Below, in pieces: positions 47,052 to 56,691 of a DNA stretch of 64,000 bases; the stretch's first letter is position 1; each line of letters begins with the position of its first letter. Source of the stretch: Aliishimia sp963721175. Its GTDB lineage: Bacteria; Pseudomonadota; Alphaproteobacteria; Rhodobacterales; Rhodobacteraceae. The DNA lies in contig CAVRIG010000026.1 in the NCBI GenBank assembly GCA_963721175.1, positions 310,001 through 374,000 on the forward strand. Direction: 5' to 3'. The notes beneath the pieces are model-generated. The model saw only the letters and a list, made by a program, of their open reading frames with translations. It did not search any database and was not told the origin of the DNA. A program made the translations under genes and the position numbers.

Positions 47052-48650
47052 ATGAAGCACTCAATCAAACTGGCCTTTCTGCGCGCCACGGGCCTCGGGG
47101 CCTGGCTTGCACTCGCGGCCGGGGCCGCCACGGCGCAGACGCTGACGATGGGCGTCCGCGGCGGACCGGAATCGATGGACCCGCACTACTCGGCGCTCGG
47201 CGTGCACGCCGCTGCGGCCAAGCATGTCTTCGACACGCTGGTCTGGTCCGGCACCGATCTGCAGATCGAGCCCGGCCTCGCCACCTCCTGGGAGCCGATC
47301 GACGAGGACACCTGGGAGTTCAAGCTGCGCGAGGGCGTCAAATTCCACGACGGGTCCGACTTCACGGCCGAGGACGTGAAGTTCTCGATCGAGCGCATCC
47401 CGGTCGTCTCCGGTCCGACCACGACCACGATCTACGTGCGCCGGGTCGAGGATGTGGAGATCATCGACGACTACACGCTGCACATCCACACCGACGGGCC
47501 GGCCTCGACCCTGCCCAACGACTTCATCCGCCTCTTCATCGTATCGTCGGAGGCGGCCGCGGACTACTCCACACCGGAGACCGCCGCGGAAGGCTTCAAC
47601 TCGGGTGCGGCCACGATCGGCACCGGTCCCTACAAGTACGTGAGTTGGGAGCCCAACGGCGATCTGGTGCTGGAGCGCTTCGACGACTACTGGCGCGGCA
47701 TGGGCGCGTGGGAGCAGGTGATCCGCAAGGAAATCCCGAACGACAGTTCGCGCCTCGCCGCACTGAAGGCGGGCCAAGTCGATGTGATCAACTATGTCTC
47801 GTCGGTCGACTACCTCGCGCTGGACAACGACCCGGACGTGGACACCATCATCGGCGACAGCGTCTACATCATGAACCTGCAGCTCGATCAGCGCGAAAAC
47901 ACGCCGAAGGTCTACGACAACGACGGCAACCCGCTGGAGGAGAACCCGCTGCGCGACATCCGCGTGCGGCAGGCGATGGACCTTGCCATCGACCGCCAGA
48001 CCATGGTCGACATCGTTCTGGAAGGGCTGGGCAAACCCGCCAACCAGATGATGCCGCCGGGCTTCTTCGGGTCCAACGAAGACATTCCGATGCCCGAGTA
48101 CGACCCTGCGAAGTCGAAGGAACTGCTGACCGAGGCGGGCTACCCGGACGGCTTCCAGATCGACCTCTTCTGCACCTCGGACCGGCTGCCGGGCGACGGC
48201 GCGATCTGCCAGGGTCTGGGCCAGATGTTCACGCAGGTGGGGATCAAGACCAACGTCAACGCGGTCAGCCGCACGGTCTACTTCCCGGCGCAGGCCAATC
48301 TGGACTACTCGGTGTTCATGAACGGCTGGGGCACGCTGACCGGCGAGGCCTCCTACACGCTGGGTGGCTTGGCGCATTCCAACGATCCCGACGCCAAGCT
48401 GGGCGCCTTCAACCGGATCGAGTACGCGAATCCAGCGGTCGACCAACTGCTGCAAGAGGGTGCGACGACGCTCGATCCCGAGGCGCGGCGCGGCATGTAC
48501 GAGGAAGCGATGGCACTGGTGATGGCCGACAAGGCCTATATTTCCATCGTGCAGTTGCAGACGGTCTGGGCGGCCCAGGCCGGGACACTGGTGTTCGAAC
48601 CGCGATATGACGAGGACACGCTGGCGTTCTATATCCGGCCCGCGGGCTGA
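47052..48650 (+). CDS. ABC transporter substrate-binding protein, family 5
   Basis: 532 residues with a signal peptide (LGAWLALAAGAATAQT). TLTMGVRGGPESMDPHYSAL starts the mature family 5 (DppA/OppA) protein; LATSWEPIDEDTWEFKLREG, then VKFHDGSDFTAEDVKFSIER is the family signature. Binds a peptide or similar solute in the periplasm and hands it to the permeases that follow. An alternative ATG lies at 47040. First gene of a five-gene importer operon divergent from the MarR operon. Confidence 0.9.
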   Translation: MKHSIKLAFLRATGLGAWLALAAGAATAQTLTMGVRGGPESMDPHYSALGVHAAAAKHVFDTLVWSGTDLQIEPGLATSWEPIDEDTWEFKLREGVKFHDGSDFTAEDVKFSIERIPVVSGPTTTTIYVRRVEDVEIIDDYTLHIHTDGPASTLPNDFIRLFIVSSEAAADYSTPETAAEGFNSGAATIGTGPYKYVSWEPNGDLVLERFDDYWRGMGAWEQVIRKEIPNDSSRLAALKAGQVDVINYVSSVDYLALDNDPDVDTIIGDSVYIMNLQLDQRENTPKVYDNDGNPLEENPLRDIRVRQAMDLAIDRQTMVDIVLEGLGKPANQMMPPGFFGSNEDIPMPEYDPAKSKELLTEAGYPDGFQIDLFCTSDRLPGDGAICQGLGQMFTQVGIKTNVNAVSRTVYFPAQANLDYSVFMNGWGTLTGEASYTLGGLAHSNDPDAKLGAFNRIEYANPAVDQLLQEGATTLDPEARRGMYEEAMALVMADKAYISIVQLQTVWAAQAGTLVFEPRYDEDTLAFYIRPAG

Positions 48651-48730
48651 TCGGCAACTGACATCGACGGGTCGGGCGGCGCGCAGCTGCCCGGCCCTTC
48701 TATCGCTCGGAACAAGGCACCCATTCGGCG

Positions 48731-49707
48731 ATGCTCGGCTTCATCATCCAGCGTTTCCTGCAGGCCGTCGTGGTGATGGCCGTGATGTCCGTGATCGTCT
48801 TCGTCGGCGTCTATGCCATCGGCAACCCGGTCGACATCGTCATCCCGCCCGACGCGACGCAGGACATCCGGGCCGAAGCGATCCGCCGCCTCGGGCTCGA
48901 CCGCCCGCTTTGGGAGCAGTACTGGATCTTCGTCACGAACGCGCTGCAGGGGGATTTCGGGCGGTCCTTCATCTACAACATCCCCGTTCTGGACCTGATC
49001 GGCTCGCGCATGCCCGCGACCCTGGAACTGGTGCTGATCTCGGTCGTCACAGCGACAGTGCTGGGGGTCGGCTTAGGCATTTATGCCGGCTACAAGCCCG
49101 ACAGCTGGGTGTCGAAGGTGATCATGGCGGTCTCCGTGCTGGGCTTCTCGGTGCCGTCCTTCTGGGTCGGGCTGATCCTGATCCTCACCTTCGCGGTGTC
49201 GCTCGGATGGCTGCCGGCGGGCGGGCGCGGCGATACGGTCACCGTCTTGGGCATCCGGTGGAGCTTCCTGACACTCGACGGCCTGTCGCACATCGCCTTG
49301 CCGGCGATCAACCTCGCGCTCTTCAAGCTCGCCATGATGATCCGGCTGGCGCGTGCGGGCACCCGCGAAATCATGCTGACCGACACCATCAAGTTCGCCC
49401 GCGCCGCGGGGCTCGTCCGAAGGCATCGATCCTGCGCCGTCACCTGCTCAAGATGATCTCCATTCCCATCGTCACCGTCTTCGGGCTGGAGCTTGGTTCG
49501 ACCCTCGCCTTCGCCGTCGTGACCGAGACGATCTTCTCCTGGCCCGGCGTCGGCAAGCTGATCATCGATTCCATCTCCGTGCTCGACCGGCCGGTGATGG
49601 TCGCCTACCTGATCCTGACCGCGGCGCTGTTCGTCACGATCAACTTCACCGTCGACCTGGTCTTCGCGATGATCGACCCGCGCATCCGGGCCCGAAGAAC
49701 GGCATGA
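48731..49707 (+). CDS. ABC transporter permease, DppB type, frameshifted
   Basis: About 325 residues. MLGFIIQRFLQAVVVMAVMS, then DRPLWEQYWIFVTNALQGDF and ISVVTATVLGVGLGIYAGYK are typical of OppB/DppB; the coupling loop RPKASILRRHLLKMISIPIV and TETIFSWPGVGKLIIDSISV appear after a frame change near 49420. Here one base seems missing rather than added. Stop overlaps the next start. Confidence 0.82.
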
Positions 49708-50635
49708 CCGACGCCATTCGCCCCGCGACCCCGGAGCCGGAGGCCACGACGCCACCGCCCGCAATCTCCCCGCTGCGCCGGTTCTGGTCGGAGTTCCGCG
49801 AGAGCCGGATCGCGCTCGCCGCTCTGGCGGTGGTCGTCATCCTCGCGCGTGCTGGCGCTGCTGGCGCCGTTCATCGCGCCGCAGGATCCCTACGACCTCG
49901 CCACGCTCTCGCTGATGGACGCGCGCCGTCCGCCGGGCTTCGTGGGCTCGGGCGGATATACCCACCTGCTCGGCACCGATCCGCAGGGGCGCGACCTTCT
50001 CTCGGCGATCATGTACGGGCTGCGGCGTGTCGATCCAGATCGGGCTGGCGGCGGGCGGCGTCGCGCTGACCATCGGTACGGTGCTTGGGATACTCGCGGC
50101 CTATCTCGGCGGACGCATCGAGTCGCTGATCATGCGGATCGTGGATCTGCAGCTCTCCTTTCCCGCGATCCTTCTGGCGCTGGTTCTGGTGGCGCTGCTG
50201 GGGCAGGGCAAGGCGCAGCTGATCGGGGCGCTGGTCGCCGCGCAATATGCTTACTTTGCGCGGACGGCCTATGCTGCGGCCACCTCGGAACGGCGCAAGG
50301 ACTATATCGAGGCCGCACTCGCCACGCCGCTTTCGGGTCGGCGCGTGGTGCTGCGCCACCTGCTGCCCAACTGCCTGCCGCCGCTGATCGTCGTGGCCAC
50401 CGTGCAGATCGCCAATTCCATCTCGCTGGAGGCGACGCTGTCCTTCCTCGGCCTCGGCCTGCCCGTCACCGAACCTTCGCTCGGCATGCTGATTTCCAAC
50501 GGCTTTCCCTACATGATGAGCGGGCGCTACTGGATTTCGGTCTATCCGGGCATCGCGCTCATCATCCTGATCGTGGCGATCAACCTCGTCGGCGACCGGA
50601 TCCGCGACCAGGTGAACCCGAGGCTCCGGAAATGA
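49704..50635 (+). CDS. ABC transporter permease, DppC type, two frame changes
   Basis: About 309 residues after removing one base near 49845 and one near 50025, giving 930 nt. FWSEFRESRIALAALAVVVI is the first helix; THLLGTDPQGRDLLSAIMYG the conserved DppC loop; RRVVLRHLLPNCLPPLIVVA the coupling helix; LGLPVTEPSLGMLISNG a family motif. Pairs with the DppB-type permease. Stop overlaps the ATPase start (ATGA). Confidence 0.82.
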
Positions 50636-51615
50636 CCGAAGTTCTCCGCGTCGAGGGGCTGAAGACGCATTTCTTCACCCGCGCCGGCGTGGTGAAGGCG
50701 GTCGACGGCGTGTCCTTCACGCTCCAGGAGGGTGAAATCCTCGGGCTGGTGGGGGAGAGCGGGTCCGGCAAGACCGTGACGGGCTTTTCGCTCCTCGGCC
50801 TGGTGGACGCGCCGGGCCGCATCGTCGAGGGCTCGATCCGGCTCAAGGGCGAGGAGCTGGTGGGCGCGTCCGACGCCACGCTGCGTGCGAAGCGCGGCCG
50901 CGACATCTCGATGATCTTCCAGGATCCGATCGCGACGCTGAACCCGATGCTGACGATCGGCCAGCAGATGCGGCTGGCGCAGGAGGCACATGTCCGCGTT
51001 TCGCACCGGGCCGCAGACGCGCACTCGGCCGATCTGCTGACCCGCGTGGGCATCCCGGCCGCGAAGGCGCGGCTGCGCGCCTACCCGCACGAATTCTCGG
51101 GCGGCATGCGGCAGCGCGTGGCCATCGCCACCGCGTTGCTGCACCGCCCGTCCGTGGTGGTCGCCGACGAGCCGACCACCGCGCTCGATGTCTCGATCCA
51201 GGCGCAGATCCTGGCGGAGATGCGCGATCTCGCGGCGGAAACCGGGACCGCGATGATCTGGATCAGCCACGACCTCGCCGTGGTCTCGTCGCTGGCGAGC
51301 CGCCTTCTGGTGATGTACGCGGGCCGAGTGGTCGAAAGCGGGCCGACGGCGGCGGTGCTGCGCCGCCCCGACCACCCCTATACCGAGGGTCTGATCGCGT
51401 CGCTGCCGGCCACCGCGGAACCGGGCAAGCCGCTGCGACAGATCCCCGGGACGACGCCATCGCTCCTTTCCTTGCCGCCAGGCTGTCCCTTCGCGCCGCG
51501 CTGTCCGCGGGCGGATGACGCCTGCCACGTGGACCCGGACCTGATCGCGCGCGGGGCGCATGCCGTGGCCTGTCACCATCCGGTCCATGCCATGCCCGCC
51601 GGCGGCGTCGAATGA
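50632..51615 (+). CDS. ABC transporter ATP-binding protein, DppD type
   Basis: 327 residues, intact. Walker A GLVGESGSGKTVTG; Q-loop MIFQDPIATLNP; signature EFSGGMRQRVAIATAL; Walker B SVVVADEPTTALD; H-loop IWISHDLAVV. The C-terminal oligopeptide extension has the Cys-rich GCPFAPRCPRADDAC typical of DppD/OppD. Overlaps both neighbours by 4 nt. Confidence 0.9.
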   Translation: MTEVLRVEGLKTHFFTRAGVVKAVDGVSFTLQEGEILGLVGESGSGKTVTGFSLLGLVDAPGRIVEGSIRLKGEELVGASDATLRAKRGRDISMIFQDPIATLNPMLTIGQQMRLAQEAHVRVSHRAADAHSADLLTRVGIPAAKARLRAYPHEFSGGMRQRVAIATALLHRPSVVVADEPTTALDVSIQAQILAEMRDLAAETGTAMIWISHDLAVVSSLASRLLVMYAGRVVESGPTAAVLRRPDHPYTEGLIASLPATAEPGKPLRQIPGTTPSLLSLPPGCPFAPRCPRADDACHVDPDLIARGAHAVACHHPVHAMPAGGVE

Positions 51616-52641
51616 CCGGGTTTCTGATCGGTCGAGGACGTGTCCAAGGCGTTCAGTCCCAATCTGACCCTGGGCGAACGAATCGCGGGCTGGCTTGGCG
51701 CCGGGGTCGAAACCCGCCCGCTGCAGGCCGTGGACGGCGTGAGCCTCAGCATCACCGAAGGCGAGACGCTGGGTCTCGTCGGCGAATCCGGCTGCGGCAA
51801 GTCCACGCTGGGGCGGATCGCCGCCGGGATCCAGCCGCCCGACCGCGGCACCGTCCGGCTTGGCGGGGCGCCTGTGATGGACAGCGAGACCAAGGTCACG
51901 ACCCGGGTGCAGACGGTATTCCAGGATCCCTTCGCCTCCCTCGATCCGCGCATGAAGGTGGGTGAAGCCGTCGCAGAAGGCCCCATCGCGCACGGGCTGA
52001 CGTCCCGCGCGGACGCCCGCGCCTATGTCGCCGACTGGTTCACGCGTGTGGGCTTCGATCCCGGTCTCGCCGACCGCTACCCACACCAGTTCTCCGGCGG
52101 CCAACGCCAGCGTATCGCCATTGCGCGGGCGCTCGCCATGCAGCCTGACCTGCTGATCTGCGACGAGCCGGTGGCCTCGCTCGATGTGTCGATCCAGGCG
52201 CAGATCCTGAACCTGTTCCTCGAATTGCGGCGTGATCTCGGCCTCACCTGCCTCTTCATCAGCCACGATCTGTCGGTCGTCCGCCACGTCTCCGACCGGA
52301 TCGCGGTGATGTATCTGGGCCGGATCGTGGAGATCGGTCCGACTGCGGAAGTGATCGAGAAACCTGCCCACCCGTACACCGACGCATTGCTCTCCAGCGT
52401 GCCGCGGCTGGTGGTTTCGGAGGACGAACTCGTGACATTTCGGGCCATTGCGGGCGAAATCCCATCGGCCTTGTCGCCGCCGCCGGGGTGTCACTTCGCC
52501 CCGCGCTGCCCGCTGGCCCGGGACCGGTGCCGGAGCGAAGTCCCGCGGCTCGAACTGTCGGGATCGGACACGCGTCGGGCCGCATGCCATTTCACCGACC
52601 TTCAACTGGCGCGCGCTGGAGGTGACGCCGCCAGCGGTTGA
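51612..52641 (+). CDS. ABC transporter ATP-binding protein, DppF type, frameshifted near its start
   Basis: About 342 residues. The ATG at 51612 overlaps the previous stop and reads MTGFLI; removing one base near 51633 joins it to VEDVSKAFSPNLTLGERIAG. Walker A GLVGESGCGKSTLGR; Q-loop TVFQDPFASLDP; signature QFSGGQRQRIAIARAL; Walker B LLICDEPVASLD; H-loop LFISHDLSVV; Cys-rich tail GCHFAPRCPLARDRC. Last gene of the importer operon. Confidence 0.87.
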
Positions 52642-52976
52642 AATCGGCGGGTTCTGCCGGAAAAAGCAGGCAGTACCTTGGTCGGCTAGCTCGCGAGCCT
52701 CACTTTTAAGTCGCGGAGGGTCCGGTCTCTCATCGGTGACCTATCCGGAATCTGCGGCTCGGTCCTCGTGGGCTGCCCGATCCCTGCGCTTGGCATCGAC
52801 AGGTGTCTTGGAAATGCTCATTCCGGCGCTCCTCGGTGCGGTCATGCTTCTGCAGATAATCCGGCGGATCCGGCCTGGTGCCGGTTGACTTTGTTCGCCG
52901 CAAGGCTTCAGCCTTTGGTGCTCGCCGAAAAATGGGTGTCTACGTGCATTCGCTATCGTCAAAGAAAGGAAATACA
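52642..52976. other. Intergenic, nothing recognised
   Basis: 335 nt between the importer operon and the lipoprotein gene. No gene, repeat or clear regulatory site was seen. Confidence 0.4.
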
Positions 52977-53282
52977 GTGACTTTCACGCTCAGAACCGCG
53001 GCCATCGTCGTCGCAATGCTTCCCTTGGCAGCCTGCGTCGAGGACACGGGATCCTCCGGTGCAGGAACGCCTGCCGTGGGCAGTCCCACGGACTTGACGG
53101 CATTTCAGGGCGCGCGCGCCGGGCAGGCCGAGATGGGCATTCAGAACCTCGGCTACGAACTGTCCCGAACCGACGGTTCGACCGCCTACTGGTTGAACCG
53201 GGCGACAGACAAATGCGCCGAGATCGTGACAGCCGACGGCCGCTACGAAACCGTCACGATGCTGCCCGGCGAAGACTGCTGA
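52977..53282 (+). CDS. Small lipoprotein of unknown function
   Basis: 101 residues. RTAAIVVAMLPLAAC is a lipoprotein signal with the lipobox LAAC. The mature part has GQAEMGIQNLGYELSRTDGS, TAYWLNRATDKCAEIVTADG and a final GEDC, so three Cys in all, two of which could pair. I have an impression of similar short lipoproteins in Rhodobacteraceae but no named family. The start is a GTG at 52977, 7 nt after AAAGGAA. Confidence 0.7.
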   Translation: MTFTLRTAAIVVAMLPLAACVEDTGSSGAGTPAVGSPTDLTAFQGARAGQAEMGIQNLGYELSRTDGSTAYWLNRATDKCAEIVTADGRYETVTMLPGEDC

Positions 53283-53440
53283 CCAACTGGCTCATCCAAT
53301 GACGAGTCCGGCAAGTCAATTCGCTAGCCGGACTCCGTGCCAGCGGTGCGTGAAACTCCCTGGCACGAGACGTCGGACCGCGCGTCCCTGCATCTCGTCT
53401 ACGGACTCGCGCGTCGGCCCGCACTGCCTTCAATTCGAAG

Positions 53441-53701
53441 ATGCGAGACGAGCTACTGAATGAGATGCTGTTCTTTGGGTTGGATCACGCCTGCGAAGTC
53501 GTCGCCCGCCGGGTGACCGCCTACAACCTCGCGCGCCCTCGCTCAGCCCTCGTCTACCAAACCCCGGCGGCCTTCGCCGCCAAATTCACCGCAATGGGCG
53601 ATCGGCTCCACGATACGGAAACGTTCCGCCAATCACCCACTGCTCCCTCCGCCACCCGGGCAAATGTCACCTGCCGGCGCTGGTTTCGGTTGGGTGAGTA
53701 A
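53441..53701 (+). pseudogene. IS3-family transposase fragment (OrfB C terminus)
   Basis: MRDELLNEMLFFGLDHACEV, then YNLARPRSALVYQTPAAFAA is the end of an IS3-type integrase core (RDELLNE...YN..RPHS.LGY.TPA). The catalytic Asp residues and everything before are missing. It abuts the IS6-type fragment on the right. Confidence 0.75.
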
Positions 53702-53704
53702 CGG

Positions 53705-54233
53705 GGGTCAGAGCAGTCCCGATGTGGCCATTCTTGATGACTCAAATCGCCTCGATGCCTATGAGTGTTGTCATTGCATTGCACAAAGCGCAAAACGATT
53801 GCCGACGTCTCAGCAGGCGGTTCAGTACCGCGTGATCGCTCTCGCTTCGGTCGTTCCGCCACTTCTGATCAATATGCGTGATACTCTCGAGGTGCGGGAC
53901 TTACCGGTGACCCACGTCCTGGATTTCCATGATGTATCCAGGTGCTTTGTCCATGCAGATGGACAACGACCGGTGGAGCCGGACTTTCGCTATGGCCTGT
54001 TTCCAAAGGACTTTCGCCGCTTTCGCGGCCCTTCTGGCTTTCAACTTGAAGTCGATGGACTGGCCATTTTGATCGACTGGGCGCCACTGGTACCGCCACT
54101 TGTCACCGATCCGCAGGTAAGTCTCGTCGACATGACAGTTCAGCCCACGCCAACTCCGATGATTGCAGGCACGCTTGACAAGGGATCCTGCCATCTCGTC
54201 TGGACCGCGTATCGTCACCCTCGCCTCTGCCAT
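53705..54233 (-). pseudogene. IS6-family transposase remnant
   Basis: Minus strand: CHVDETYLRIGDKWRYQWRP is the DDE start (HVDETY), VDQNGQSIDFKLKARRAAKA follows, and after a frame change KWRNDRSESDHAVLNRLLRR and RRQSFCALCNAMTTLIGIEA continue to about 53720 with an internal stop. Both ends are gone, so it cannot transpose. Confidence 0.75.
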
Positions 54234-54291
54234 ACCAAGTATGAGCCATGTTTCTCCAACTATATCGAGGACCGATCGTTCCGACAGGCTG

Positions 54292-55444
54292 CTAACGCTG
54301 CAACAGCCTCGTTCTCAGTTCAAGCGCTTCTTGCTCGGCTTCCAACGCAGCTGCGGAACCGATCTGATCGAGTATGTCCAAAGTGATGTCGGAGGACCTG
54401 TCGCTCAGCCATACCGGTGACTTTTTAAGAAACGGAAACCCCTGTTCGACAATGTTGTAATACGCAAGTGAATAGGCGGCACCTTGACGCGCGACCGATA
54501 CAAGAATCACCTTTTCAAGATCGGTCCGCGACACATTTTCAATATCATTGAGAACAGACGACACGACCGCGGCCATACGCTTGTCCTCCAGGACTAACAG
54601 ATATTTGGCGATCTTCTGGATCTGCGCATCTCCCAAATTCTGCAATGAGTTCAGCTAATCCACGAATATCGAGAGTGGAAGCGTGGCTGTATCCTTTTTT
54701 CAATATCCATTTGGTCAACCCAATCTCACCCCGTTTGACGGTTCGCTTCTTTTTATTTGTCAAGCGAAGCTTTCTCCAAAATATCGCAAAATCTGGATCG
54801 GATACGATTCGCTTTCCAAATGCTACAGCGAAGGATGTATAGTGGAAGTTTCGGTGGCTTGAATCGTAATCGAACCTAAATTCACGAAAGTCTTCGGGAT
54901 CGACCCGCGGAACTCCAAAATTAGAGGCGGCCGCACAGAAATCGACGCCGCACTCCTCGACATCACTCAGCCAGTCTGACGTATCACAAATGGGGAACCA
55001 ACTAGAATCGTTTAATAGGACTATTCGGTCAAGTTCTATTCTTCGCTCCAGAACATTCAGCAGACCATCTCTGTACCCACCAAAATCGTATCCGAAATTT
55101 GGTCTTTCGATGTATCTTGTGCAATATTTGAGTAATTGGGATCGTTCTTCTTCTCCGAGGTGCAGATTCGATACCACGACAGTGGAAAATTCTTTTGAAG
55201 CGAGATACCGAAGTGCCCGGATGTGAGAGGGCTTCATACCGAACGAGGGATAGATCAAGTAAATGGCAGCGCTCGAGCTTTCCGGCTGCTGGCCCTCTAA
55301 CACAACTTGTTGCTTTGAAAGAACGGAATCGTAGTAGACGGTGCCAAAGAGAAAAGTGGCAAGATCATGCGCAATCTCCCGAGGTTTCCGCAGGATACGC
55401 TTGAATTCACGCTTCAGCTTGTATGACTTCACCATTTTGACCAT
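54292..55444 (-). CDS. RgpF-like glycan biosynthesis protein, frameshifted
   Basis: About 383 residues after one mend near 54645. Residues 112-128 RYIERPNFGYDFGGYRDGLL and 141-150 IVLLNDSSWF are the motifs of the rhamnan synthesis F (RgpF) family, which take part in making rhamnose-type polysaccharides. The C-terminal 115 residues are helical. Base composition is clearly more AT-rich than the flanks, and the gene is enclosed by IS remnants, so it was probably acquired by transfer. The start could be the ATG at 55444 or a TTG at 55477. A polysaccharide locus around it is missing. Confidence 0.75.
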
Positions 55445-55459
55445 GTTAGGCGGAGGGGC

Positions 55460-55670
55460 GCCCAATAATTCGGGCAAATCGCATTGCTTGAGAATTTGTG
55501 ATCTGTCCAGTTGTTTCCGAGCGCGGTTCCATCAGCATCTTCGATCATCTCCGGCAGGTAGACCTTGCCTGGGTCCATCTGTGTGTTCACGTGATTGCAG
55601 TGGCGCATAATGAGATCGAAAATTCCTGAGCTTCATTCTCATCATCAAAAACAAGGCAGCTTATATGTTA
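55460..55670 (-). other. Fragment of an unrecognised minus-strand protein
   Basis: Without a start codon, the minus strand reads VFDDENEAQEF, then after a possible frame change DLIMRHCNHVNTQMDPGKVY and LPEMIEDADGTALGNNW. This looks like the truncated end of a protein upstream of the RgpF-like gene, perhaps another glycan enzyme. The family is not recognised. Confidence 0.25.
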
Positions 55671-55849
55671 CTTTGTCGTATCATCAAATACCAGCGGAGT
55701 TGGATCGGTTGTTCCCGCCTGCACAACCTGCAGAAACGCGCTCGGCGCGATCAGATCCGGGCAGCATGCCAGGGCGGCAAAGAAGTCATAGAACGCTTCG
55801 GTGAGGGAACTTCACCGCCTACCGCAGGTGACAAAAAGCTGTCAAGACG

Positions 55850-56200
55850 GTTCAGTTCGAGGTCAGAGAGTTGCAAACCGGACCGCGTCAGATATGGGAT
55901 CGCGGGCTGCAAATCATAGAGGCAGCCACCCAGCGGCAGCGTGTGGCACCGAAACGCGACGATTGCCGCCTCCTCTGCCTCAGACAAGACCGTTGAGGGA
56001 GGCTCTTTCGGTCCCGTCTTCAGATCCTCAATCGTCGCCCGCTTCCGCCACTTCGCAGCTGTTTTGGGGTGTATTCCCCGTTCCCGGCGCAGATGCGCGA
56101 GCCAAGTCTGCGATCGCTGTGTTTGCAGTTCTGACGGCGCGCGTGCCCTCTCGGCGAATTTGCGATGCAAATCGTCTGTCGGGTCATGGTACGTGGCGTC
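55850..56200 (-). pseudogene. IS481-family transposase fragment
   Basis: Minus strand HPKTAAKWRKRATIEDLKTG, then PKEPPSTVLSEAEEAAIVAF and LPLGGCLYDLQPAIPYLTRS match the N-terminal helix-turn-helix part of IS481-type transposases (KTVAKWRKR...TGPKEP.STVLS.EEE..IVAFR). The DDE core that should follow is absent. Confidence 0.7.
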
Positions 56201-56640
56201 ACCGTGTCCTATGAATCGATCCGGAACTGAGTCGACCGCTGGCATTCGTTTATCGTCAGGACCCTGCGGGATCTCGCGGCTCAAGCGGGCAAATGGCATC
56301 TCGATGAAGGTGCACCGGCGGCTGTTTCCGGACGGCGGATCCATATCCTGCTCGATCGCGCCCGCAGGCTATGGGCTCGACGATTTCCTGATGTGGGATC
56401 CCCTCGCCCCTGTTGAGGCCGGCAGCAGCATATGTCCTTCGCGTGGCGCCCGTTGGTGGTCGCCATTCCCTCGGCCACCGTCAGGACGTCGGTCCCGTAC
56501 GCCTGGCGCGCGATCATCGATTGGCACATCGATGGCCGATACCACGATTCCATCCCTACCGGAACGGGTTCGACGAAGCTTTCAACCAAGGGTGTACATG
56601 TTGCGGCAAGTTCGTTAACGTAAAGTTTTTGCTAAGCTCC
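56201..56640. mobile_element. Probable further transposase debris
   Basis: A short plus-strand reading YRNGFDEAFNQG near 56570 recalls the NGFxESFN motif of IS3-type integrases, but it is too short and broken to assign. No intact gene. Confidence 0.3.
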
Positions 56641-56691
56641 GCTCCTTGGTGAGCTGGGCGCTACACATAATTTTTTTGGCGAGGCCATCGG

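Noticed and set aside
53664..54386. 240-codon plus-strand frame
   Set aside because: Antisense to the IS6-type transposase remnant.
56646..56671. Sigma-70 promoter before the TIR gene (TTGGTG / CATAAT)
   Set aside because: The spacing is about 14 nt and the match is weak; not called.
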